Shown: positions 27,975 through 35,949 of the stretch, piece after piece
Layout: each line of letters opens with the position of its first letter
Position numbering within the stretch: the stretch's first letter is position 1
NCBI RefSeq assembly: GCF_016865425.1
Contig: NZ_AP023355.1
Coordinates: 1,486,198-1,550,197 of the forward strand
Source: Actinocatenispora thailandica
GTDB taxonomy: Bacteria > Actinomycetota > Actinomycetes > Mycobacteriales > Micromonosporaceae
Length of the DNA: 64,000 nt
Direction: 5' to 3'
Translations under genes and position numbers: made by a program
The notes under the pieces: model-generated
The model's database searches: none
The model's input: only the letters and a program-made list of their open reading frames with translations
Told to the model about the DNA's origin: nothing

Positions 27975-30900
27975 ATGGAGCCGGACGGGATCCGAGCCGA
28001 CCTTCAAAGGCAGCTGTCCGCGCTGACCCCGGTTCAGCGAGCGCGATTCGAAGAACTGCTGGCTTCGCACAATGCGCAGACCGATCGCGTCGATCGACCG
28101 TTGCCAGGGATGGCAGGGGAGTGGACACCGCTGTCCTACCAGCAGGAGCGGATCTGGTACCTCAGTCAGCTCGAATCCGACCTCGGTCAGTTCAACGTCG
28201 TGATGGCTCTGGATCTCCACGGTGTGCTAGACGTGTCCGCGCTCGAACGGGCTCTCGCCGGCTTGGCGTCGCGCCACGACGTTCTGCGTTCCGCCATCCG
28301 GGTCGTTGACGGCGTTGCGATGCAGCAGGCAACCCCGCCCGCGCGGGTGTCGTTGCGTCGGATCGACGCGCGGGGGCGCAGCGGCACGGGAGCCACCGCG
28401 GCCGTCGACCGCGTCACCGTCGAAGAGAAGCACCGACCGTTCGACCTCGGGCGCGGTGCGCTGTTGCGCGCGTGCCTCGTGACGCTGCCCGATGACGGGT
28501 ACACCCTGGTGTTGACGGTGCACCACGTCGCGTTCGATGGCTGGTCGGCCGCAGTCCTCTCCCGGGAGCTCAAGGAATTCTACGGCGCGTACGCGTCGGG
28601 CACCGAGCCGGATCTGCCGCAACTGCCGCTGCGCTACGCCGACTTCGCCGCTTGGCAGCGCCAGAGCGGCGAAGTGACCGCCGACGTCGCGTATTGGCGG
28701 GGACATCTCGACGGAGCACCGCACACCGTCACGTTCCCCGGCGACCGGCCTCGGCCCGCGACTCAAACATTCCGCGGCGAAACAATAACCTTCGTCGTCC
28801 CGTCCGAGGTGGTCACCTCACTCGTCGAGCTCGGGCGATCGGCCGATGCCACGCTGTTCATGGTGCTCTATGCGGCATTGGCCACGCTGATGTCCCGTTA
28901 TGGCGCGGGAACCGACATCGTCATCGGCACACCGGTGGCCAACCGCACCAGACCGGGCCTCGACGACCTCATTGGCTGCTTCATCAACCTGCTGCCGCTG
29001 CGCATCGGTGTGCGCCTGGACGAGACGTTCCGGGACCTGCTTGTGCGGGCGCGCGATGTCTGCCTCGACGCCTACAGCCACCAGGACCTCCCGTACGAGC
29101 GAGTGTTGCGGGAGTTGACGCTCGCCCGGGACCAGTCGCAGTCGCCGCTGTTCCAGGTGATGCTGGTGCTGCACAACGCGCCGGCGCACGCGTTTGGCTT
29201 GGCGGATCTACGGGTCGGCTACCGTGACGTGGCCGGAACCTCTGCTCAGATGGACATCGGCATTGCTGCGGTGCCGCGCGATGGCCGGCTCGAGTGTGCC
29301 GTCGAATTCAGTACCGACCTGTATGACCGGCCGACGGTGGAGCGGATCGTAAAGCACTGGCAACGGCTGTTGGCCGAGATCGCCCGCGACGCCCGGGCGG
29401 TGGTCGGTGACGTACCACTGCTGTCGGCGGATGAGCAACGCGCCTTGCACGAGTGGAGCGCCGGCCCCGCGGCCAGTCCGGACGATCTCGACCTGGTGGG
29501 GCTGTTCCATCGGCGAGTCGCGCTCGAACCGGACGCCACGGCACTGGTGATGGACGATGAACGTTGGTCGTACCTAAGACTGTCGGGGTTGGTCGACGCC
29601 CTCGCCGTCGCCCTGGATGAGCAGGGGGCCGCCGCCGAGAAGGTTGTCGTGCTATGCATTCCCCGCTCGCCGGCGCTGATCGCGGCGGTGCTCGCGGTGC
29701 TGCGCTGCGGCGCCGCGTTTCTCACCGTGGATCCCGCGCTGTCCCCGCAACGGCGTGTCTCCGCGGTCCGGGACAGCAAGGCGCACGTGGTGCTGACCAC
29801 CGCCGCGCTGGCAGACAGATTCTGCGGCCTCGGCGCGGCGCTGATCACCGTGGACGACGTGGACCGCCCGGGCGGCCCCCTGCCGCCGATGCCGGCGCTC
29901 CGGTCCGAGGGGCTCGCCTACGTCATTTACACCTCAGGATCTACCGGCGTGCCGAAAGCGGTCATGGGCACACACCGATCACTGCTCAACCGGCTGCGGT
30001 GGGCATGGCGCGCGTATCCGTTCGACGCGCGGGAAGTCTGCGTGCAGAAGACCGCGGTATCCTTTGTCGACGCGGTGGCCGAGTACCTCGTCGGGCTCCT
30101 CGCCGGCGTGCCGACCGTCATCATCGACGACTCGACGGTCCGCCGGGTGGAACGGTTCGTCGATCGGTTGGCCTCGGCAGGTGTTACCCGTGTCGTGCTC
30201 GTGCCGTCCTTATTGCGGGCGATGCTGGCGATCCCCGATCTGGCGACCCAACTGCCGGCGCTGCGGCTGGCCATGACCAGCGGTGAGGCGATCGAGCGTC
30301 GGCTCGTCACCGAACTGCGCACCAGAATGCCAGCTATGCGGCTCGTGAACCTCTACGGTTCGTCCGAGGTCGGCGCCGACGTGATCGCCTGGGATTGCGT
30401 GGACGAGGCAGCGGGCCCTGTGCCGATCGGTCGACCGATCGACGGTGTCGTCGTCCGCGTCGTCGACGATCGGCTGCGGCTGGTGCCCCCCGGCGTCGTC
30501 GGTGAGGTTCTCGTGGGTGGCGTGGCACTAGCCCGGGGGTACGCGGGACGACCCGGGCTGACGGCGTCGCGGTTCGTGCCCGATCCCTGGGGTAACGGCG
30601 ATCGCCTGTACCGTACCGGCGACCGTGCGCGCTGGCGCCGCCAAGGCGTACTGGAGTTTGCCGGGCGACTCGATGGCCAAGTCAAGATCCGGGGTGCGCG
30701 AATCGAGCTTGGCGAGGTTGAGGCCGCGATCCACCGAGTGCCAGGGGTGACCGGCTGCGCGGTGACAGCGCGCGCGTTCGACGACGACACCCGCCTGGTC
30801 GCGTTCGTCACCGTGGAGCGCGACAGCAAGCTTGACGGACGCGCCCTCCGCGAGGCGGTTCGGTCGCGGCTTCCGGACCTGCTGGTGCCGTCGGTGTTCG

Positions 30901-32480
30901 TGGTGCTCGACGCCCTGCCGACCACGCGGACCGGCAAGGTCGATCGACAGGGGCTGCGCCACTTCGAGGTGCAGCCATCCCAGACGGGACGGGCGCCGGC
31001 AACACCGACCGAGCGGGTGATCGCGCCGGTATGGGCTGAGGTGCTCGGTTTGGCTTCCGTTGGCGCCGACGACAACTTCTTCGACCTGGGCGGCCACTCG
31101 CTCCTGATAACCCGGCTGGCGGCCCGACTGACGGCGGCGTTGGGCCGCGACGTCACCACTCACCTGGTCTTCCACCATCCGAGCGTCGCTCAACTGGCAG
31201 CCGCGCTCGACCGAACCGCAGTGGCGAACGTGCCGGCCGTCGCCGGTGCTCCGCCCATTCGCATCGGCGCGGAGCGGCGGTCCCAGGCCCCGTCCCTACC
31301 GCGCTTTCCGGCAACGGACCTCGTGCGGATGCAACCTGACCGCGCCGACCTCGCAATCGAGGAGGGCCGCGCGCCGGCTCTGGATGCAGCGGCCCTGACC
31401 TACCTCCCTGACTCGTGGATAGCGGCGGGAGTCCTGCGTGACCGGTGCGGCGTCGAATTGCATGACTCCGGGGCTACCCTCGGCAATGTCATAACCACGC
31501 CGGCGGGCCGCATCGGCGTCCTGATCCTGCCATGTAGTGGGAGTCAGCTCTTCATCGACGAGACGGCGGCCGTCGACATGCTCGAATCTGCTATGCGACG
31601 GGCCGACCGGTTGGGCGCTCGTGCCGTCTCGCTGACCGGCCTGCTGCCGTCGGCCAGCCGGTACGGTGCCGCGCTCGCCGAGCGGATGCAGGGCTCATCG
31701 CCGGTCACAATCACCACCGGTCATCCGGTCACCGCCTGCGCCGTCGTGCACACCGTTACCGAGGCCCTGGGTCGAACGGCCCGATCGCTGGAGGACGAAC
31801 GCCTCTGTGCACTCGGTCTCGGCTCGATCGGTACGTCGAGCCTGCGACTGCTGCTCGCGACGCAGCCACACCCGGAGTCGATCATGCTTTGCGATCTGTA
31901 CGGCAAGTACAGCCAGCTGACCGAGTTCGCTGACGAGCTTCGCGAGTGCTTCGACTATCGGGGCGCTCTGCAGCTGTTGCCTTCGGGTGGCATGCTGCCG
32001 GACGAGGCATACGCCGCGACGACCATCATCGGCGCGACGAGCATGCCCGACGTCATCGAGGTGTCCAAGGTGAGACCCGCAACGATCGTGGTTGACGACT
32101 CGTACCCCCACTGCTTCGACGTCGAGGCCGCCAACCAGCGCATGATCGTCGCAGCCGACGCGATGTTCATCGAGGCCGGCATCGTCCGCTCGCCCGTCCC
32201 GCTACCCGAGGATCGATACGTACCGCCGTGGATGTCGAATCTGCCGGGAGTCGAGCACGCGCGCCGCCGCGACCCGAACGAAATCATGGGATGTACGCTC
32301 GCGGCCGGACTGCTAGCCGCCGACACCGGGCTGGCGCCGACCCTGGGTCTACCGGAGCACAAGACCGTGCTCGAGCACTTTGCCGCGCTGGCCGCAGCAG
32401 GCTACGGCGCTGCCCGCCTGCAGTGCGCGGGCGCGCCGGTGCTCAACGGGCTCGTCGAGCGGCTCGGCGCGCGGAGGTAA
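27975..32480 (+). CDS. NRPS C-A(beta-Ala-like)-T with fused acyl-ACP-reductase-like release region
   Basis: The protein has 1501 residues. The C domain has HHVAFDGWS near 183. The A domain has YTSGSTGVPKA near 652, NLYGSSEVGAD near 792 and RTGKVDR near 985. The code is about V-D-A-V-M-S-L-A-D-K. The shifted acidic residue (V235, D236) and the SxADK end match beta-alanine-type codes (VDWVISLADK). The T domain has DLGGHSLL near 1037. The last 370 residues hold GRIGVLILPC, a nucleotide-binding GLGSIG near 1281, GATSMPDVIEVSKVRPATIV, DDSYPHCFDV and EIMGCTLAAG with Cys1440. This order and the cysteine align with cyanobacterial acyl-ACP reductase, so release as an aldehyde is inferred. No TE is present. 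Confidence 0.88.
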   Translation: MEPDGIRADLQRQLSALTPVQRARFEELLASHNAQTDRVDRPLPGMAGEWTPLSYQQERIWYLSQLESDLGQFNVVMALDLHGVLDVSALERALAGLASRHDVLRSAIRVVDGVAMQQATPPARVSLRRIDARGRSGTGATAAVDRVTVEEKHRPFDLGRGALLRACLVTLPDDGYTLVLTVHHVAFDGWSAAVLSRELKEFYGAYASGTEPDLPQLPLRYADFAAWQRQSGEVTADVAYWRGHLDGAPHTVTFPGDRPRPATQTFRGETITFVVPSEVVTSLVELGRSADATLFMVLYAALATLMSRYGAGTDIVIGTPVANRTRPGLDDLIGCFINLLPLRIGVRLDETFRDLLVRARDVCLDAYSHQDLPYERVLRELTLARDQSQSPLFQVMLVLHNAPAHAFGLADLRVGYRDVAGTSAQMDIGIAAVPRDGRLECAVEFSTDLYDRPTVERIVKHWQRLLAEIARDARAVVGDVPLLSADEQRALHEWSAGPAASPDDLDLVGLFHRRVALEPDATALVMDDERWSYLRLSGLVDALAVALDEQGAAAEKVVVLCIPRSPALIAAVLAVLRCGAAFLTVDPALSPQRRVSAVRDSKAHVVLTTAALADRFCGLGAALITVDDVDRPGGPLPPMPALRSEGLAYVIYTSGSTGVPKAVMGTHRSLLNRLRWAWRAYPFDAREVCVQKTAVSFVDAVAEYLVGLLAGVPTVIIDDSTVRRVERFVDRLASAGVTRVVLVPSLLRAMLAIPDLATQLPALRLAMTSGEAIERRLVTELRTRMPAMRLVNLYGSSEVGADVIAWDCVDEAAGPVPIGRPIDGVVVRVVDDRLRLVPPGVVGEVLVGGVALARGYAGRPGLTASRFVPDPWGNGDRLYRTGDRARWRRQGVLEFAGRLDGQVKIRGARIELGEVEAAIHRVPGVTGCAVTARAFDDDTRLVAFVTVERDSKLDGRALREAVRSRLPDLLVPSVFVVLDALPTTRTGKVDRQGLRHFEVQPSQTGRAPATPTERVIAPVWAEVLGLASVGADDNFFDLGGHSLLITRLAARLTAALGRDVTTHLVFHHPSVAQLAAALDRTAVANVPAVAGAPPIRIGAERRSQAPSLPRFPATDLVRMQPDRADLAIEEGRAPALDAAALTYLPDSWIAAGVLRDRCGVELHDSGATLGNVITTPAGRIGVLILPCSGSQLFIDETAAVDMLESAMRRADRLGARAVSLTGLLPSASRYGAALAERMQGSSPVTITTGHPVTACAVVHTVTEALGRTARSLEDERLCALGLGSIGTSSLRLLLATQPHPESIMLCDLYGKYSQLTEFADELRECFDYRGALQLLPSGGMLPDEAYAATTIIGATSMPDVIEVSKVRPATIVVDDSYPHCFDVEAANQRMIVAADAMFIEAGIVRSPVPLPEDRYVPPWMSNLPGVEHARRRDPNEIMGCTLAAGLLAADTGLAPTLGLPEHKTVLEHFAALAAAGYGAARLQCAGAPVLNGLVERLGARR

Positions 32481-32492
32481 CGGAGGTAGCAG

Positions 32493-33818
32493 GTGCAGAT
32501 AGCCATCGTCGGTGCTGGGCTGGCCGGGCTCGCCGCCGCACAACGTCTCGCGGCGGCGGGCATCGACGCCAACGTCTACGAGGCAAAGCCCCATTGGGGC
32601 GGGCACGCACACAGCGATGAGGTCGACGGCTTCTGGTTTGACGAGGGCCCACACGTGTCCTTCACCGGCGACGCGGTGATCCGCGAAATGTTTGAGCGAA
32701 GCTCCGGCGGATCGGGCGAACTGACCGCGTCGATCGGGTGCTACTTTCACGGCCATTGGACGACCCATCCGGTCCAGGTGCACCTGCACGGCCTACCGGC
32801 TGATCTGGTTGCCGACTGCATCCTCGACTTCTTCGCCCCGCGACCGGCACCCACAGAGGCATCGAACTACGCCGAATGGTTGGTCGCCACCTACGGGCGT
32901 ACCTTCGCCGAAACGTTTCCCTACGTCTACACCCGCAAATACTGGACGGTAGAGCCCGCCCAGCTTTCCACCGATTGGATTGGTCCCCGAATGCAGCGAC
33001 CGTCGGCGCGCGAGATGGTCCTTGGCGCGCTGACGCCCGACATGGCCGGGACGTTCCACTACCTCAAGACCTACCGGTATCCGCGCGCCGGTGCGTTCCG
33101 CTCGTACGTCCGGGAACTCGGCGAGAGCGCGAATGTCATCGTCGACAAGGAGGTGTCCATCGTGGACGTGGCCACGCGGAAGCTGCACTTCGCGGACGGT
33201 TCGTGTCAACCGTACGACCAGCTGATCTCGACGATGCCGCTGGACCAGCTCCTGCGCCGCATCGGCGGGGTGCCGGTGCCGGTGCCAGTGCGTCAGGCGA
33301 CCGACGACTTGCTGTGCACCTCCGTCGTGCTGGTCGATATCGGCATCAAACGCGCGGAGGTGACGTCCTACGACTGGCTGTACTTCTACGACGAGGACAT
33401 CTGCATCTCACGCCTGAGCGCGCCGAGCCGCTACGCCGCGTCGATGGCCCCGGCCGGCTGCTCCTCCGTCCAGGCTGAGGTCTATTTCTCGCGGGAGCGT
33501 CCGCTTCGTCAGGACCCCGCGCGCACCGCCGACCGGGTCGTCGGTGAGCTGATCCGGGTCGGCATCCTGCGGGACCAGAGTGAGGTGTTGTTTAGTCGGG
33601 TCCGTGTCATCCCCTACGCCAACGTCGTTGTCAATCAGCGACATGCGTCGGCACTGTCAGTCATCCGGCCGTTTGTCGCTGAGTGTGGCATCACCCTCGC
33701 GGGCCGTTACGGGGAATGGAAATACTACTGGACAGACGACGCCATCCATTCCGGGTGGCGGGCCGCGGCAGGGGTCACCGAGCGGATCACCGCACCGGCC
33801 GTGCCGGACGGTCCCTGA
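32493..33818 (+). CDS. FAD-dependent protein, protoporphyrinogen oxidase/UDP-galactopyranose mutase fold
   Basis: The protein has 441 residues. The GTG start at 32493 is supported by GGAGG a few bases upstream. The N-terminal FAD-binding motif is IVGAGLAGLAAAQRL near residue 4, followed by YEAKPHWGGHAHS and FDEGPHVSF. Conserved YTRKYWTVEPAQLS and WIGPRM lie near 140-165, and a C-terminal GRYGEWKYYWTDDAI closes the fold. Relatives often sit in sugar or polysaccharide loci. It could oxidise or rearrange a nucleotide sugar, or desaturate the peptide. It is 12 bases after the terminal NRPS and 2 bases before a glycosyltransferase, so a sugar role is favoured. Exact reaction unknown. Confidence 0.75.
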   Translation: MQIAIVGAGLAGLAAAQRLAAAGIDANVYEAKPHWGGHAHSDEVDGFWFDEGPHVSFTGDAVIREMFERSSGGSGELTASIGCYFHGHWTTHPVQVHLHGLPADLVADCILDFFAPRPAPTEASNYAEWLVATYGRTFAETFPYVYTRKYWTVEPAQLSTDWIGPRMQRPSAREMVLGALTPDMAGTFHYLKTYRYPRAGAFRSYVRELGESANVIVDKEVSIVDVATRKLHFADGSCQPYDQLISTMPLDQLLRRIGGVPVPVPVRQATDDLLCTSVVLVDIGIKRAEVTSYDWLYFYDEDICISRLSAPSRYAASMAPAGCSSVQAEVYFSRERPLRQDPARTADRVVGELIRVGILRDQSEVLFSRVRVIPYANVVVNQRHASALSVIRPFVAECGITLAGRYGEWKYYWTDDAIHSGWRAAAGVTERITAPAVPDGP

Positions 33819-33819
33819 C

Positions 33820-34995
33820 ATGGCGACGGTTGTCATGGTGGTGACGGGCACGGCGGGTGACGTCCATCCGCTCGTCGCCATCGGCGGAGGTCTGACCGCA
33901 CGTGGACACCGGTGCACGCTGATCAGCCATGCCCCGTACGCCGGGCGCGCGCGTGCGGCGGGCCTCGAGTTCGTGCCGCTCGACACGCCTGAGGAGTACA
34001 AGCGACTGCTGCAGGCCAGTGCGGAACTGGTCACGCGAAATCACGACGCCGACGCCAGGCGCCGCGTTGCCGGTTGGTACCACAACGCGACGCGCGCGAA
34101 ACTCAAGTTCGACGAAGTGACACGGCGGGTGGGCTCCGACGGCTCAGTCGTCATAGCCCGCTATGTCACCGAGACCGACGCCATCAACGCCGCGCAGGCC
34201 GCCGGCGTCGTTGCGGCGTGGTCGCTGGTGTCCCCGCACGCCGTGGACGAGGCACGCGGTATCGACCAGTTGCACGGCGGCGCGTACCTTGACGCCCTGA
34301 ACATCGAACGCCACCGTTTCGGCTTGGCTCCGGTCGACAACTGGCTGTCGTGGGTGGAGGCATCGCCGCGGCTCGGGCTGTGGCCGTACTGGTTTGCCCC
34401 CGATATGGAGAACACACCCGGGTTGTACACCACCGGCTTCCCGGACGATCGCGGTCGGCCGCTGCCAGCGGACATCTGGCAGTTCCTCGGAGACGGCGTT
34501 CCGCCGGTGCTCGTGACGGCCGGCAGCGGGATGATGCTGGCGCCCGGGTTCCATCGCGCGGCCGTCAAGGGCGCTCTATGCGCGGGGTTTCGCGTACTGG
34601 CGGTCGGCGGCGAGCCGGGTCTCATATCGTCTCGGCGGGACAGCAGGGTGGAGCACCGACAGAGCCTGCCGCTCGCTGCCCTGATCCCACATGTGGCGGC
34701 GGTGGTGCATCACGGTGGAATCGGCACGGTTGCCCGCTGCTTCGAGGCCGGGGTGCCGCAACTGGTGCTGGCGCAGGGTGTGGACCGGCCCGACAACGCG
34801 GCACGGGCGCAACGGTTGGGGGTGGCGATTGCCGTGCCGCCCGCGGCATGGCGGCCGGCGGAGGTGACTCAGGGGTTGCGTCGACTGTGCGACGAAACCC
34901 AACACCGGCAGAAGGCCGCCGAATGGGCGGCTGTGATGGGTATGAATAACGGGGTCGCCAGCGCCTGCGACCGGATCGAGGAGCTGCTCAATTGA
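33820..34995 (+). CDS. GT1-family glycosyltransferase (UGT/macrolide type)
   Basis: The protein has 391 residues, starting at ATG 33820, one base after the upstream stop codon. The N-terminal GT-B acceptor domain begins VMVVTGTAGDVHPLVAIGGG with the usual GDVxPLxALA-like signature. The C-terminal nucleotide-sugar domain has VHHGGIGTVARCFEAGVPQL, the PSPG-like motif of antibiotic and sterol glycosyltransferases. It lies between an FAD protein and a methyltransferase, upstream of the RfbH-like gene. It probably transfers the cluster's deoxysugar, and is a second glycosyltransferase beside the one fused to the NRPS. Confidence 0.9.
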   Translation: MATVVMVVTGTAGDVHPLVAIGGGLTARGHRCTLISHAPYAGRARAAGLEFVPLDTPEEYKRLLQASAELVTRNHDADARRRVAGWYHNATRAKLKFDEVTRRVGSDGSVVIARYVTETDAINAAQAAGVVAAWSLVSPHAVDEARGIDQLHGGAYLDALNIERHRFGLAPVDNWLSWVEASPRLGLWPYWFAPDMENTPGLYTTGFPDDRGRPLPADIWQFLGDGVPPVLVTAGSGMMLAPGFHRAAVKGALCAGFRVLAVGGEPGLISSRRDSRVEHRQSLPLAALIPHVAAVVHHGGIGTVARCFEAGVPQLVLAQGVDRPDNAARAQRLGVAIAVPPAAWRPAEVTQGLRRLCDETQHRQKAAEWAAVMGMNNGVASACDRIEELLN

Positions 34996-35915
34996 TGACA
35001 CCGACGGACGACGCGGACTTCGCCGACGAACAGCGACGGGTCCACGCCATCCGCTCGCGCGTGATGGTATTGAGCCCGTCGTTCCACGCCCGCTACCTCG
35101 ACTGGTTCCTGCGGCTCGGTGCTCAGGACATCGGCGACGAGGACGTGCCGGAGGTCCTCGGCGCCAGCGTTGCCGAACTGTCGCGTTTGGACATCGAGCA
35201 CCGATGCGGCCGGATCAGCGCACCGAGCCTCGCGATAGCCCGACAGCAGGTGCGGGACCTCGTCGAGGGTCTGCTGCGCCAGGAGGCCGTGTCGCAGGAG
35301 AACAAGCGGCAGCTCCGCCAGTACATTGTGGAGAGCTTTCCGCTGCGGCTCCTGGACGGTGACGGCAGGTTCAGTCACGATTGGTTCTACTATCACGAAC
35401 CCGTGTGGCGAAAGCACTTCGGCCACCTAGCCGGCGTTGCGGGCCTGCGAATCCTAGAGGTTGGCTGTTTCGAGGGCCGTTCGACGTGCTGGTTGCTGCG
35501 CGAGCTGCTCACCGGCGAGGGCAGCTCCGTGGTGTGCGTCGATCCATTCATCGCCTACGACGGCCAAGAAGGCAACTTCGACTACAACATGCGCGCTACC
35601 GGCCAGGCGCATCGGGTCGTGAAGCTACGGGGACCCTCACAGCAGGTCCTGCAGTTCCTCGACCCCCAGACATTCGACCTGATCTACGTCGACGGTTCAC
35701 ACGCTGGGCTGGACGTCGTACAGGACGCCGCGCTCGCCTGGAAGCTACTGAAGCCGGGTGGCTTCGTCGTCTTCGATGACTACGAGGACGCGCTGTTCCC
35801 GGGCTCGTTCGGTTTTCCCGTCAAACCGGCGGTCGACGCGTTCCTGGCGATGATCTACGGTAGATACGACGTGCTGTTCCGCGACTGGCAACTGGCCGTT
35901 CGCAAGCGCGGGTGA
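34995..35915 (+). CDS. class I SAM methyltransferase (Methyltransf_24 type)
   Basis: The protein has 306 residues. The ATG at 34995 overlaps the preceding TGA. The N-terminal 140 residues are helical and unassigned. The SAM domain follows with RILEVGCFEGRSTCWLL near 152, VVCVDPFIAYD near 178, DLIYVDGSHAGLDVV near 225 and LLKPGGFVVFDDYED near 248. This is the pattern of Methyltransf_24 enzymes, which often O-methylate catechols or sugars with a metal. Translational coupling to the glycosyltransferase suggests the sugar, or the glycosylated product, as the acceptor. Confidence 0.8.
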   Translation: MTPTDDADFADEQRRVHAIRSRVMVLSPSFHARYLDWFLRLGAQDIGDEDVPEVLGASVAELSRLDIEHRCGRISAPSLAIARQQVRDLVEGLLRQEAVSQENKRQLRQYIVESFPLRLLDGDGRFSHDWFYYHEPVWRKHFGHLAGVAGLRILEVGCFEGRSTCWLLRELLTGEGSSVVCVDPFIAYDGQEGNFDYNMRATGQAHRVVKLRGPSQQVLQFLDPQTFDLIYVDGSHAGLDVVQDAALAWKLLKPGGFVVFDDYEDALFPGSFGFPVKPAVDAFLAMIYGRYDVLFRDWQLAVRKRG

Positions 35916-35949
35916 GGGACCAGGATCCGTACACCTAGGAGTGTGATCG

